Both the position numbers and the translations under genes were made by a program. Under the pieces are notes generated by a model, which worked only from the letters and a program-made list of their open reading frames with translations, was not told the origin of the DNA and searched no databases. A stretch of 64,000 nucleotides of DNA from Thermosipho atlanticus DSM 15807 (lineage in GTDB: Bacteria > Thermotogota > Thermotogae > Thermotogales > Fervidobacteriaceae), in the NCBI RefSeq assembly GCF_900129985.1, contig NZ_FQXN01000002.1, forward strand, positions 1 through 64,000, in the 5' to 3' direction. How positions within the stretch are numbered: position 1 is the stretch's first letter; each line of letters starts with the position of its first letter. This document shows, piece by piece, positions 1-9,040 of the stretch.

Positions 1-255
1 GAGCTTCAAATATGCATTCTCAGCTCTTAACCTTTCCATTTCTTCTTCTAATGTTTCCTTCTTTGGCCTACCCCTTTTTAGTTCAACTGTTCCATGAGTA
101 AGATAGTTGTTAATCCACAAACGAACTCTGTTTTGATCAATGCCTAAAAGAGATGCAATGGTTCGTTTTGGAAGTTGCTCTTCAAAGTAAAGTCTAATGA
201 CTTCTTCTTTTAGTTTAGAAGAATACTTCTTAAATTTCTGTCCTTTCTTTGCCAA
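1..255 (-). CDS. IS3/IS150-family transposase OrfA, partial (N-terminal 85 residues)
   Basis: The reading frame runs off the left edge of the window. It opens with TTG at 255-253, about six bases after an AGGGGGTG ribosome binding site. The product starts AKKGQKFKKYSSKLKEE and contains a helix-turn-helix (PKRTIASLLGIDQNRVRLW), then a basic linker (KKGRPKKE) and the start of a leucine-zipper-like helix (EEMERLRAEN). This is the usual DNA-binding N-terminus of OrfA in IS3/IS150 elements, whose OrfB partner is made by frameshifting. The catalytic part is outside the window. Confidence 0.8.
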   Translation of the reverse strand, partial: MAKKGQKFKKYSSKLKEEVIRLYFEEQLPKRTIASLLGIDQNRVRLWINNYLTHGTVELKRGRPKKETLEEEMERLRAENAYLKL

Positions 256-262
256 AGAAAAA

Positions 263-308
263 CACCCCCTCGTTGGTTTTATTTTACCACTTCGGGGGTG
301 CTTTTTTT
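263..308. terminator. Hairpin with T-run in the IS end
   Basis: CACCCCC (263-269) pairs with GGGGGTG (294-300), with an inner TGGT/ACCA stem, and is followed on the plus strand by CTTTTTTTT. It looks like an intrinsic terminator that would stop transcription entering the IS from outside. One arm overlaps the ribosome binding site of the transposase gene, so it could also limit its translation. Confidence 0.5.
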
Positions 309-350
309 TATTGTTTCTTTTTTGGGGTTCAGTGCATTAGTGGGGATGTT

Positions 351-380
351 ATTTAAAATAATGTAGGTTGATCGGTTTCA
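351..380 (-). repeat. Displaced copy of the polC 3' end (last nine codons)
   Basis: Read on the minus strand, this 30-bp stretch encodes ETDQPTLF followed by TAA, exactly the C-terminus and stop of polC at 2553-2580. The two DNA copies match at 26 of 30 positions and all four differences are synonymous third-base changes (CCT/CCA, ACA/ACT, TTA/TTG, TTT/TTC). Beyond 380 the similarity stops. The copies are in direct orientation exactly 2200 bp apart and bracket the ATPase/TOPRIM pair. Confidence 0.85.
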
Positions 381-599
381 TCTATTTAATCAGTTTGTGA
401 TTTTGAGTTGTATCCCATAACGGTATTTAAAGCCAAGTTATAAGGTTTTTCATTGATAATACGTTTGCAACATAGAACCTGTGTCTCTATTTGTTTTTTA
501 TTATCTCTTGGGCTTTGCTTTTAAGGTTGTAAGTTTTTGTTTAAATGGAGATATGCTTTAAGCATCAAATTAATTGTTGTGATAAATTTTTGGGAATTT

Positions 600-629
600 T
601 TGAGTATAGATAAAGAAATATGTTAAAAT
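600..629 (+). promoter_or_regulatory. Probable promoter of the ATPase/TOPRIM pair
   Basis: TTGAGT (600-605) is separated by 17-18 bases from TTAAAAT (623-629). A ribosome binding site GAGGTG follows at 652-657. Apart from this promoter and the polC tail, the 337-599 stretch holds no convincing gene; short open pieces on the minus strand are not recognisable. Confidence 0.45.
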
Positions 630-662
630 TATACTGAAAGAAAATTACTATGAGGTGGTGAA

Positions 663-1787
663 ATTATCAAAAATAATTTCAAAAGAATTGTTATTGAAAA
701 TTTTAGAAAATTTAAATTCTTGGTTTTAGAAGACTTATCAAATATAAACATATTTTTTGGAGATAACAACTCTGGAAAGACAACAATTCTAGAAGCCTTG
801 TTTTTGCATTCATCGGGACTTAATATAGGAGCTTTTATTAATGTCGTCTTTCCTGCCAGACAAAAAAACATATTTACTAGTAATTATGAATTTGGCGAAG
901 ATTTATTAAACCTTTTTTATAATGGATTTGATTCTAGTGGAGATTTGAAGATTAATATTATATCAATAGATGAGAATGATTCAGAAAATAAGACGGAAAT
1001 AAAGTTTTTTCCTTCTACTTTTTTGTCGCAGTTAATGGTTGATAATGTTTCTACAAATTATGAAGTAACAGATTTTGTAAATGAAAGTAATAAGATGAAA
1101 GAGAATGTAGAACAAGGCTCTTTAGTGTTTTTAGGTAAGATGGAAGTAACAATGAATAATGAAAAAAAATTATACGAATTAACGCTCCCATTGAAAATCG
1201 AAAGCTCAAAATATTTAAAATTGGCGGTCTATCATGATATTTTGTCACATCGAAATCCTTCAATTGAAAAAATATTGTATGGTGATCTTAAAAGAAAGGA
1301 TAAATTAAATGAAACTGTTCAAGAATTACAAAAAGTATTTCCTGAAATAACAGGAATAGATAATATTCCATATCCTGATGGTTCACCTAAAATATATGTA
1401 CAAACAAAAAATTCAAAATTGCCATTTTCGCTTTTTGGAGATGGTTTTAGAAGATTTTTTTATTTAATTGGAAATATGGAGATGTACAGAAATTCTGTTC
1501 ATCTGATTGAGGAGATTGACGCTACTTTTCATCCTTCTTCAGTTCCAACTTTGGCAAGATTACTAATTAATTACAGTTTAAATTATTACGAACAAATGTT
1601 TTTAACTTCTCATAATCAAGAATTTCTTGAGATATTTTTAAATGCATTTGAAGATAGAAAGGAAATTTTGGAAAATAATATTAGGGTATTTACGTTAAAA
1701 GAACTCAATGGGAAACAAAAATTACTAAAATTAAACGGCTTTGATGCTCTTAAATATATCAAAAAATTCAATATGGAGTTGAGATAA
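663..1787 (+). CDS. AAA15-type (OLD/RecF-like) ATPase, subunit of a two-gene putative defence module
   Basis: An SMC/RecF-like ATPase. It has an N-terminal strand motif NFKRIVIENFRKFK, a Walker A (GDNNSGKTTILEAL), a signature region LFGDGFRRFFYL, Walker B HLIEEIDATFHPSS and a switch histidine motif FLTSHNQEF. The only standard start is TTG at 720, which would cut off the conserved first strand. The homologous frame extends up to a TGA at 651-653, placing a non-standard ATT codon (663) six bases after GAGGTG. Alternatively GTG at 658 is the start and one A has been lost from the A5 run at 669-673. The gene abuts the TOPRIM gene (TAATG overlap at 1787). A paralogous intact pair lies at 52084-53783. 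Role inferred from family: nucleic-acid-triggered defence. Confidence 0.7.
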   Translation: MIKNNFKRIVIENFRKFKFLVLEDLSNINIFFGDNNSGKTTILEALFLHSSGLNIGAFINVVFPARQKNIFTSNYEFGEDLLNLFYNGFDSSGDLKINIISIDENDSENKTEIKFFPSTFLSQLMVDNVSTNYEVTDFVNESNKMKENVEQGSLVFLGKMEVTMNNEKKLYELTLPLKIESSKYLKLAVYHDILSHRNPSIEKILYGDLKRKDKLNETVQELQKVFPEITGIDNIPYPDGSPKIYVQTKNSKLPFSLFGDGFRRFFYLIGNMEMYRNSVHLIEEIDATFHPSSVPTLARLLINYSLNYYEQMFLTSHNQEFLEIFLNAFEDRKEILENNIRVFTLKELNGKQKLLKLNGFDALKYIKKFNMELR

Positions 1788-2493
1788 TGAACGTTCTAGT
1801 TGTTTGCGAAGGAAATACCGATGCTACACTATTGGGTTTTTATTTAGAGAGAAAAAGAGATGTTGAATTTAAACCCAAATCTAAGAAAAGTTTCTTTAAT
1901 ATAAATTTAGACTCATATCAAAAGCAAATAAATTTGGCAACTAATGATGTAAGTATAGAGATAATTTCAGTAGGTGGTAAGGCGAAAATCAAAAAGTTTT
2001 TAGAAGAAGTAAAGGAATATTTGATAAACATTAGAAATGAAAATGGATTAATCGATAAACTTGTAGTAATTGTTGATAGAGATGATGATACTGAAGAAAG
2101 TATAAGAAATCTTCTTGGACCTTTTAGAACTCAAAAAGTTAATCAATGGGAAGAAATATCTTTAAATAATGTTTTATTTGGTGAATTGAAAATAAAAACA
2201 CTTTTACTTTGCGTGCCTCCTGATAAACCAGGTGCTCTGGAAAGATTTCTAATTGATTCTTTGAAAAAAATGAAAGTTGTGTAGTTGAAAGCATTGAAGA
2301 AAATATTAATAATTTGAATATTTTTTGTGGGTTATCATTAAATGAAAGAAAGAAAGATAAAGTTAAACTTGGCTGTATTTTATCTGCTCTTTCTCCAGAT
2401 TGGAGTCTTGAAAGACTAACCACTAAATTAAAACAAATTGATTGGTCAGAAGTTGACGAGTTTAATGATTTATATAAAATGATATTAGAGTGA
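1787..2493 (+). pseudogene. TOPRIM (DUF3226/DUF4435-like) nuclease partner, frameshifted
   Basis: The frame from the ATG at 1787 gives a TOPRIM-like domain: a glutamate strand VLVVCEGNTDATLL near residue 4, then KLVVIVDRDDD near residue 84, matching the E and DxD metal sites of OLD-family TOPRIM domains. It stops at 2284 after 165 codons. The next frame continues without interruption to TGA at 2491 (CVVESIEENINN ... KMILE) and looks like the missing helical C-terminus. Adding one A to the A7 run at 2264-2270 joins the two parts into about 235 residues, close to the 206-residue intact homologue at 53163. The gene is therefore broken by a one-base contraction, or corrected by slippage. Confidence 0.65.
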
Positions 2494-2511
2494 AATTTTA
2501 ATATTAAAGAA

Positions 2512-2545
2512 AAATCTCCACCATATGGTGGAGATTTGTTTTGCT
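2512..2545. terminator. Bidirectional terminator between TOPRIM gene and polC
   Basis: A perfect hairpin: AAATCTCCACC (2512-2522), loop ATAT, GGTGGAGATTT (2527-2537). It is A-rich on one side and T-rich on the other, so it can serve both converging genes. Confidence 0.85.
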
Positions 2546-2552
2546 TAATTAT

Positions 2553-5500
2553 TTAGAACAAAGTTGGTTGATCGGTTTCAGGAAGATGGTCTAAAATATG
2601 TAATTTTTTCATTGTTTCTATGTGAGCTTTACTTAATTTTGTCCTTTTTTTAAGGTCTTCTATTGAAGTGAATTTCTTTTCTTTCCTTGCTTCAACAATG
2701 GAAAAAGCAACGTTTTCACCAACACCAGGTATTTTGTTAAGAGGAATCCTGAGTCTTCCTTCTTCAATTAAGAATCTTCTGTAATCACTCTTTAAAATAT
2801 CCGGTGGTAAGAAATGTATCCCCCTGAGATACATTTCAAGAGTTGCTTCAAGTACTTTTTCTTCTCCCCTTTCTTTAATATCTTTTTTCATGTTAACTGA
2901 TAGTTCCATTATTCTTTTCTTTATAAATTTTGGTCCTTTCAAAATTATATCTAATGGGAATTCCCCCCCTTTTATAGAGAAAAAAGCTGCATAATATGCA
3001 AGGGGATGGTGTACTTTAAAGTATGCAATTCTAAATGCCATACTTACATATGCAACAGCGTGTGCTTTGGGAAATAGATATTTTATCTTTTTACAAGATT
3101 GGATAAACCATTCTGGTATTTTCTTTTCTTTCATAATTTGTTCGTCATCTTCAGATAATCCTTTACCTTTCCTTACCTTTTCCATAATTTTAAAGGCAGT
3201 TGATTCTTCAACACCGTGTTGAATGAGGAAGTTCATAATGTCATCACGACAGGAAATAACCTCCGAAAGAGTTGCTCTTCCAGACCTAATTATTTCCTGT
3301 GCGTTGTTTAGCCAAACATCCGTTCCATGGGAAAGTCCTGAGATTCGAACAAGTTCGGCAAATGTTTTTGGTCTTGTTTCTTTCAGCATTTCTTGAACAA
3401 AATTTGTGCCAAATTCTGGGATACCTATTGTTCCAACATCTGTACCAAGGTCCGATGCTTTTATTTTTAAAGGTCTAAGAGATGAAAACAAAGCAAGTGT
3501 TTCTTTATCATCCATGGGTACTGTAGTTGGATCAATTCCACTGTATTCATACAACAATTTCAACATAGTGGGGTCATCGTGACCTAGCGCATCAAGTTTT
3601 ACAAGGTCATCGTGTATAGATTCGTATGCAAAGTGTGTTGTACACATATCAGAGTCTTTCTTGTTAGCTGGGAATTGTATTGGCGTAAAATCGTACACCG
3701 TCATATCTTTTGGAACGATCATTAGACCACCTGGGTGTTGTCCGGTGGTTCTTTTTACACCAGTTACCATACTGGCTAGTCTTTGTTTTTCAGCGTTATT
3801 TAATTTTTCATTTTTTACTTCCATATAACTTTTGACATACCCAATTGCACTTCTATTTGCAATTGTACTTATTGTTCCAGCTCTATACACATGGTCTTTT
3901 CCAAAGAGTTCTACAATATAGCTATGTGCTCTATCTTGGTATTCGCCTGAGAAATTTAAATCGATATCGGGCACTTTATCCCCTTTAAAACCCATAAATG
4001 TTTCAAATGGAATATCCTGCCCCGTTTTGATTAATTTTGTTCCGCATTTTGGGCATATTTTGTCAGCTAAATCATATCCTGAACCAACTTCTTCAGAAAA
4101 TTCCACATATTTACAATGTGGACATAGGTAATGAGGTGGTAATGGGTTAACCTCAGTTATACCCATAAGGTAGGCGACAAATGATGAACCAACAGAACCA
4201 CGTGAGCCAACTACGTATCCATCTTCATTTGCTTTTTTAACTATAAGGTGAGCTATTTCGTACAACACAGAATAACCATTTTCAATTATACTTTTAAGTT
4301 CTTTCTCAAGCCTCGTTTGAATTAGTTCTGGTAGAGGATCGCCGTATAGTTCTTTTGCCTTTGTAATTGAAAGGTTTTTAACTTTTTCATCTGAACCTTC
4401 AATTACAGGTGGATGAAGTTTCTTTTTAACTGGTACAACTTCTTCTATCATCTCTGCAACTTTGTTTGGCCCATCTATTACAATTTCTCTTGCAATTTTC
4501 TCATCTTCAAATATTTCCATAGCTGCAGTAAGCATTTCATCAGTTGTTCTAAGATAATATCTTGCATTTTTGTCTCTTAAATCTTCATCATTTGGATTAC
4601 TATTTTCCTTTGGTGCAAGAAGCACATGTCTTGCTTTTATATCTTCTGGCTCGATAAAGTGTGCGTTGCTCACCATTACAACTGGAAGATTTAGTTTTTT
4701 GGCAAGGGTATATAACCTTTTAAATATTTCTTTCGCTTGTTCTTTTTCAACAGTTGAAATAGTATCGAGGGGAAATATTTCAACGTAATCATAATCTTTT
4801 AAAAGTTCAATAATCTCCTCATCTGTTGCTGCCCCCGTTAGCATATTAAATATTTCACCATTTTCACAACCGGTACCAAAAAGAAGTCCATCTTTGTATG
4901 TTTTTAAAATACTTTTTGGAACAAATGGAACATATTTAAAGTATTTTATGTGGGCATCCGATACTAGTTTGTATAGGTTCTTTAGACCATCTTTGTTTTT
5001 AACAAGGATGGTTAAATGATTAAATACTCTTTTTGTTCTTATACTTGATGCGGAAATTTTTGATTTTAAATTATTTATCTGTGTAAGAGTTCTAATTCCT
5101 TGTTTTTTAACAATGTTAATCAATTTATCAAACACTTCTGCAGTTACGGCAGCATCTTCGTATGCCCTATGGTGTTCAAATGGACCAACTCCAAAGTATT
5201 CCACCAATTTACTAAGTCCATATGATTTTATTTTGTGCTTTAGTACTGCTTTTGAAAGTTTAAGGGTATCAATGTATGTAAAATCAAATTCTTTACCATA
5301 CAGTTTTCTTGTAATTTCTCTTATAAAGCCAAAATCAAAGTCTGCATTATGTGCAACAAGAACTGTATCTTTTATAAATTCAAAAAATTCAGGAAGAACT
5401 TCCTCAATTTTTCTAGCATTTTCAACCATATCATCTGTTATACCTGTAAGGTTCTGAGTAAATGTATTTATACTTTTTGTTGGTTTTACAAAAGATTGAT

Positions 5501-6662
5501 ATGTATCAATTACTTTTCCTTTCTTTACTTTTACAGCACCAATTTCGATTATTTCATCAAATTTTGCGTTTGTTCCCGTTGTTTCAAGGTCAAAAACTGT
5601 ATATGTTACATCGTCTATGTTTTTATCATCAAAGATATTTTTTACTATGTCTCCCTCTTCACTTAAAAAATACATTTCGGTTCCAAAAATGGGTTTTATT
5701 CCATTTGAAGTAGCTTCTTGATATAGATACGGTATAGCTTGGACATTTCCGTGATCCGTTATTGCTACAGCTTTCCATCCCCATTCTTTTGCCTTTTTCA
5801 CGTATTCTTTTATATCGATTATGGCGTCTAAATCGCTCATTTTTGAATGAGCGTGAAGCTCTATTCTTTTTTCTTCTGCTTCATCGTTTCTTTCAAGTGG
5901 TTCTGGGTCTTCAAAGATGTCTTTTACTGCGAAATAAAACTCTCCATTTTTATCAACCGCCATGGAACCTTTGAAGTAATACCATTTACCAAGTTCTATT
6001 TTGTCTGTATATTCTCCTACATTTTCAAATACTTTACATGTGATGGAATCTTTTCTATCAGTAACGTAAATTGTAAGTATCTGTTTTCCATATTCAGATA
6101 CTTCAAATTCGAATACTTTTCCCCTGAGAAGAGTATTTTTTGCACTGAGGTTGATGTTGGAAGGGAAATAGTACTTACTGTTGTTTTTCATCTTTTTCAA
6201 TGGGTTTTTCTCGTTGGAATTTAATGTGATTTTTGGAGTATTTATAAGTTCATCTTCAATTAGCTCAAATTCAACTTTCTTGTTTGTGATTTTTTCAACG
6301 TACTTTATCTTTTTTTCAATCTTTTTAGCAGCAAATTCACTGAATGTTTTGACAATGATGGTGTCATTTAAGATTTCAATATCTTTAACGTACGGTGCAT
6401 TACCGTTGAAGATATTTAAAATATCTTCTTTTTCAATGTTTTTGGAGGTAAATTCTATGCGTACATTAACTCCAAAGAACATTTTTAGTTTTTCTTCAAG
6501 TAATTTTATAACCGGGTCATTAGAGACTGTTGATATGTAAAAGATGAGAAATTTGTTTTCAGAATCGTATATTATTTCATTTATTTCACCTGGAAGGTCT
6601 ATGTTGAAATAATCTGAAATTTTGGAGATTGGAAAGTTTAAGTTTGAAAACTTATACTTCAT
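2553..6662 (-). CDS. polC: DNA polymerase III alpha subunit, PolC type
   Basis: This is the Gram-positive-type replicative polymerase with built-in proofreading; 1369 residues is near the family norm. Visible domains: divergent N-terminal region; OB fold about 180-250; PHP domain from about 268 (ELHAHSKMSDLDA, TDHGN); DEDDh 3'-5' exonuclease inserted in PHP from about 357 (FDLETTGTNAKFDEIIEIG); zinc-binding CPHC...CPKCG near 850; polymerase palm with PDIDLNFSGEYQ near 905; C-terminal helix-hairpin-helix KIPGVGENVAFSI. It has a GGGGG ribosome binding site upstream of ATG at 6662 and lies 12 bp after ruvC, probably in one operon. Its last nine codons are duplicated at 351-380. Confidence 0.97.
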   Translation of the reverse strand: MKYKFSNLNFPISKISDYFNIDLPGEINEIIYDSENKFLIFYISTVSNDPVIKLLEEKLKMFFGVNVRIEFTSKNIEKEDILNIFNGNAPYVKDIEILNDTIIVKTFSEFAAKKIEKKIKYVEKITNKKVEFELIEDELINTPKITLNSNEKNPLKKMKNNSKYYFPSNINLSAKNTLLRGKVFEFEVSEYGKQILTIYVTDRKDSITCKVFENVGEYTDKIELGKWYYFKGSMAVDKNGEFYFAVKDIFEDPEPLERNDEAEEKRIELHAHSKMSDLDAIIDIKEYVKKAKEWGWKAVAITDHGNVQAIPYLYQEATSNGIKPIFGTEMYFLSEEGDIVKNIFDDKNIDDVTYTVFDLETTGTNAKFDEIIEIGAVKVKKGKVIDTYQSFVKPTKSINTFTQNLTGITDDMVENARKIEEVLPEFFEFIKDTVLVAHNADFDFGFIREITRKLYGKEFDFTYIDTLKLSKAVLKHKIKSYGLSKLVEYFGVGPFEHHRAYEDAAVTAEVFDKLINIVKKQGIRTLTQINNLKSKISASSIRTKRVFNHLTILVKNKDGLKNLYKLVSDAHIKYFKYVPFVPKSILKTYKDGLLFGTGCENGEIFNMLTGAATDEEIIELLKDYDYVEIFPLDTISTVEKEQAKEIFKRLYTLAKKLNLPVVMVSNAHFIEPEDIKARHVLLAPKENSNPNDEDLRDKNARYYLRTTDEMLTAAMEIFEDEKIAREIVIDGPNKVAEMIEEVVPVKKKLHPPVIEGSDEKVKNLSITKAKELYGDPLPELIQTRLEKELKSIIENGYSVLYEIAHLIVKKANEDGYVVGSRGSVGSSFVAYLMGITEVNPLPPHYLCPHCKYVEFSEEVGSGYDLADKICPKCGTKLIKTGQDIPFETFMGFKGDKVPDIDLNFSGEYQDRAHSYIVELFGKDHVYRAGTISTIANRSAIGYVKSYMEVKNEKLNNAEKQRLASMVTGVKRTTGQHPGGLMIVPKDMTVYDFTPIQFPANKKDSDMCTTHFAYESIHDDLVKLDALGHDDPTMLKLLYEYSGIDPTTVPMDDKETLALFSSLRPLKIKASDLGTDVGTIGIPEFGTNFVQEMLKETRPKTFAELVRISGLSHGTDVWLNNAQEIIRSGRATLSEVISCRDDIMNFLIQHGVEESTAFKIMEKVRKGKGLSEDDEQIMKEKKIPEWFIQSCKKIKYLFPKAHAVAYVSMAFRIAYFKVHHPLAYYAAFFSIKGGEFPLDIILKGPKFIKKRIMELSVNMKKDIKERGEEKVLEATLEMYLRGIHFLPPDILKSDYRRFLIEEGRLRIPLNKIPGVGENVAFSIVEARKEKKFTSIEDLKKRTKLSKAHIETMKKLHILDHLPETDQPTLF

Positions 6663-6674
6663 TTATTTTCCCCC

Positions 6675-7148
6675 TTAATATGCTTTTTCTACGGCATAGC
6701 ACCAGGCTACAGCAAGGGCATCAGCAGCATCATCTGGTTTTGGTACTTCATCAAGTGCAAGGAGTATTTTCATCATTTTCTGTACTTGTTTTTTATCTGC
6801 CCTTCCATATCCTGTTACGTTGTTTTTTACCTGGTACGGAGTAAATTCTTTAAGTGGTATATTTTTTTGAGATATTGCAAGAAGAATAACTCCCCTTGCT
6901 TCTCCGACGTGGATTGCAGTTTTTGAGTTATTGTAGAAAAAAAGACTTTCAATAGCACAAACATCTGGGGAATATTTGTCAATAAGTTTTACAAATTCAG
7001 TATATATATATCCCAACCTATCGGGCATTTCAATATCTTTTGTTGTTGTAATTACCCCATGTGTAATGTGCTTTATCTTGTTTCCATTTTTTTCTAATAC
7101 ACCGTACCCCAGTATACCATATCCAGGGTCAACACCAAGTATAGTCAT
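6675..7148 (-). CDS. ruvC: Holliday junction resolvase RuvC
   Basis: The endonuclease that resolves four-way junctions during recombination repair, working with RuvAB. The RNase H-like fold motifs are clear: [16 protein letters not shown] with catalytic D7, CAIESLFF with E67, and the C-terminal acidic pair in [13 protein letters not shown]. Length is about 157 residues, as expected. I chose ATG at 7148 because it follows GGAGGAAAAA at normal spacing; an in-frame ATG ten codons upstream (7178) has no such site and adds a non-conserved [10 protein letters not shown]. It precedes polC by 12 bp. Confidence 0.96.
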   Translation of the reverse strand: MTILGVDPGYGILGYGVLEKNGNKIKHITHGVITTTKDIEMPDRLGYIYTEFVKLIDKYSPDVCAIESLFFYNNSKTAIHVGEARGVILLAISQKNIPLKEFTPYQVKNNVTGYGRADKKQVQKMMKILLALDEVPKPDDAADALAVAWCYAVEKAY

Positions 7149-7225
7149 ATTTTTTCCTCCATGACATATATTATACAATCTTACTATTACCTTGTAATTA
7201 ATAAGGGGTAATAAATTCTAAAAAA

Positions 7226-8326
7226 TTAGTACTTGACGGAGGAGATATAAACTACAAGTACAATTAATACAGCAATACTTGCTGACAACATCATGAACAT
7301 GATGTTGTTACCAAATATAGCTGAATAGCCACTTGTTAGGAAACTACCAATCGCCCAGGAAAATCCCATGGAGATGGAGGAAGCAAGAGCCTTGTTGTTG
7401 GGGAGAAGCTTTTGCGCTGTTACTATATTGGAAGACATTGTAAAGAAGCTAAAACCATCGAATAAGATAAATGACAAAATTTTAAATGGGATGCTCGGTA
7501 CAAAGACAAACAAAAGTCCAAAGATACCCATTCCGAGAAAACCGATGGAATTAGTTATCTTTGAATTTGTTTTTTCAAGAACAGTTGTTCCAAGGTAGTT
7601 TGTAAAGACGCCAAGTAGCATACCAGCAGTTAATACAGAACCACCTATTACAAGGGAATTTCCAGCTTCATTCATATATATTGGAATATATGTATGAAAG
7701 ATGTTCATTGAAAAGCTTCTTGTTGTAACAATTAGAAATACTGGAAAAAGCTTTAATATATCTAATTTTAAAGAAAGTTTTCTTGTAGGAATTGTTTCTT
7801 TTCTGTATGATAAAAGGCTTTTTGAAAAAAGGAGTATAAAAATAGTGACAATAACTGTTATATAGTACAATTTTTCAATACCAACTAACTTTTGATAAGC
7901 TGTAATAAATACTGGTGCTATACCAGCACCGAGTGTTCCTGCAACGGAAAACAAAGCAATATGTTTTCCTTTTTGGCTTTTCCCAGCAAATCCAGCAGTT
8001 ACTGGGTGAAATGCAGAATTTAAAATTCTAACAATTGCAACAAGAGCTATGAAAATTATAAATGAATTGACAAAACCAAGGAAGGTTATAAAGAAGATTT
8101 CTAAAAGGACAATTGTAGTTATGTATAACCCATCTCTGCTTTTTTTATCAAAATATGCGCCAAAGAAAACTTGAACAAGTGATGTTAAACCACCAATTAA
8201 GGCAATAGAACTTGCAAAAGTTCTGTTGTCTATATTAAATTTATCAATAAAGTAAGGTGCAAGTGGTTTTATAAACGCGTTAAAAAAATCAGCAATGAAA
8301 TGGAAAAAAGGAGCTATTAATTCCAT
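7226..8326 (-). CDS. Major facilitator superfamily transporter
   Basis: A 366-residue, very hydrophobic protein with about eleven to twelve membrane segments. It starts FFHFIADFFNAFIKPLAPYF, like the Fsr/sugar-phosphate antiporter-like MFS proteins, and carries the loop signature FFGAYFDKKSRDGLY (degenerate GxxxDRxGRR) between helices 2 and 3. The substrate cannot be told from sequence. The start ATG follows GGGGGT. It lies 77 bp upstream of ruvC on the same strand and may share transcripts with ruvC-polC. Confidence 0.85.
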   Translation of the reverse strand: MELIAPFFHFIADFFNAFIKPLAPYFIDKFNIDNRTFASSIALIGGLTSLVQVFFGAYFDKKSRDGLYITTIVLLEIFFITFLGFVNSFIIFIALVAIVRILNSAFHPVTAGFAGKSQKGKHIALFSVAGTLGAGIAPVFITAYQKLVGIEKLYYITVIVTIFILLFSKSLLSYRKETIPTRKLSLKLDILKLFPVFLIVTTRSFSMNIFHTYIPIYMNEAGNSLVIGGSVLTAGMLLGVFTNYLGTTVLEKTNSKITNSIGFLGMGIFGLLFVFVPSIPFKILSFILFDGFSFFTMSSNIVTAQKLLPNNKALASSISMGFSWAIGSFLTSGYSAIFGNNIMFMMLSASIAVLIVLVVYISSVKY

Positions 8327-8576
8327 ACAATACCCCCATTATTTATTTTTCATTCAATTATATCAACTTATGTAAAATATGTCCATATATTTCGCATTGC
8401 TAATAAAATTGTATCACAAAAAATGAAAAAATAAAATGTTTATAAAAAATAAGGAGTTAAAGAATTATTTCGCCGTGGTATGTGATTGATTTGGATTATT
8501 TTTGATGCTTGATTAATAGATGTGTAGTAATGAATTTCTTTTATTTTTAAGATTTTAAAATTGTTGGTATGTTAGT

Positions 8577-8608
8577 AAAAAATGGCCGAGATTCTCGGCC
8601 ATTTTTAA
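8577..8608. terminator. Terminator downstream of the sigma-like gene
   Basis: A strong hairpin of AATGGCCGAGA and TCTCGGCCATT around 8580-8605, flanked by A- and T-runs, ends the minus-strand cluster 8624-9717. The roughly 240 bases between it and the MFS gene hold no recognisable feature. Confidence 0.85.
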
Positions 8609-8623
8609 TTACTTTAATTGTTT

Positions 8624-8953
8624 TTAATCGTATTCGCCGTGTACTTTCACAAAGTATTCTGTGTGAACATCATCAGCTGAAATATAATCCATACATAGAG
8701 GAGTAAAAGGATTATCCCCACAATGTGGCGGTTTTCTGTTGTATTTTAATATGGAAATTAGTTTATATCTAATGAACGATAGGATGAACAATCTTTCGTC
8801 TCCTCTACCATCGAATTTAGCTAAACCTGTTAAAAGTATGTACCATACAGTTTGTTCTAAATCTTCATATGAATAAACTTTGTTTTTGTACATTTTAAAA
8901 TATCTTCCTGTGATGTTTTTGACTTCATTTTTGTAAGTTTGATAAATTCCCAA
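8624..8953 (-). CDS. Small sigma-70 region 2-like protein (RsoA/YvrHa-like)
   Basis: A 109-residue protein with the helical pattern of sigma-70 region 2: YSYEDLEQTVWYILLTGLAKF (core-binding helix) then LFILSFIRYKLISILKYNRK (region 2.3/2.4-like). No region 4 follows, so it is a half sigma factor, as in Bacillus RsoA, which acts with SigO. The start is TTG at 8953 after a GGGGG site. It is the last gene of the small-protein cluster, separated from the others by the hairpin at 9010-9034. Function inferred: a transcription co-factor for an alternative promoter. The short C-terminus after residue 80 is non-conserved. Confidence 0.55.
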   Translation of the reverse strand: MGIYQTYKNEVKNITGRYFKMYKNKVYSYEDLEQTVWYILLTGLAKFDGRGDERLFILSFIRYKLISILKYNRKPPHCGDNPFTPLCMDYISADDVHTEYFVKVHGEYD

Positions 8954-9009
8954 AATAATAACCCCCTTATTTTATACATACGTATACTTTAGTGATATAT
9001 GTTAAAAAT

Positions 9010-9036
9010 GGAGGAGGAGTTATCCTCCTCCTCCAA
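9010..9036 (-). terminator. Hairpin between the small-protein genes and the sigma-like gene
   Basis: GGAGGAGGAG (9010-9019) pairs with CTCCTCCTCC (9025-9034); on the minus strand a loosely T-rich stretch follows. It probably acts as a partial terminator, giving high expression of the upstream small genes and lower expression of the sigma-like gene. It also sequesters GGAGGAGGAG, which resembles a ribosome binding site. Confidence 0.6.
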
Positions 9037-9040
9037 AAGG

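Larger units (their letters stand above)
1..336 (-). mobile_element. End of an IS3/IS150-type insertion sequence
   Basis: The segment holds the 5' part of an OrfA-type transposase gene on the minus strand. Read from 336 downward it begins TGCACTGAACCCCAAAAAAG, which resembles the TG-CACTGNNCCCC terminal inverted repeat of the IS150 group. The other end lies outside the window, so neither the full length nor a target duplication can be tested. The end falls only 14 bp from the displaced polC tail at 351-380. Confidence 0.7.
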
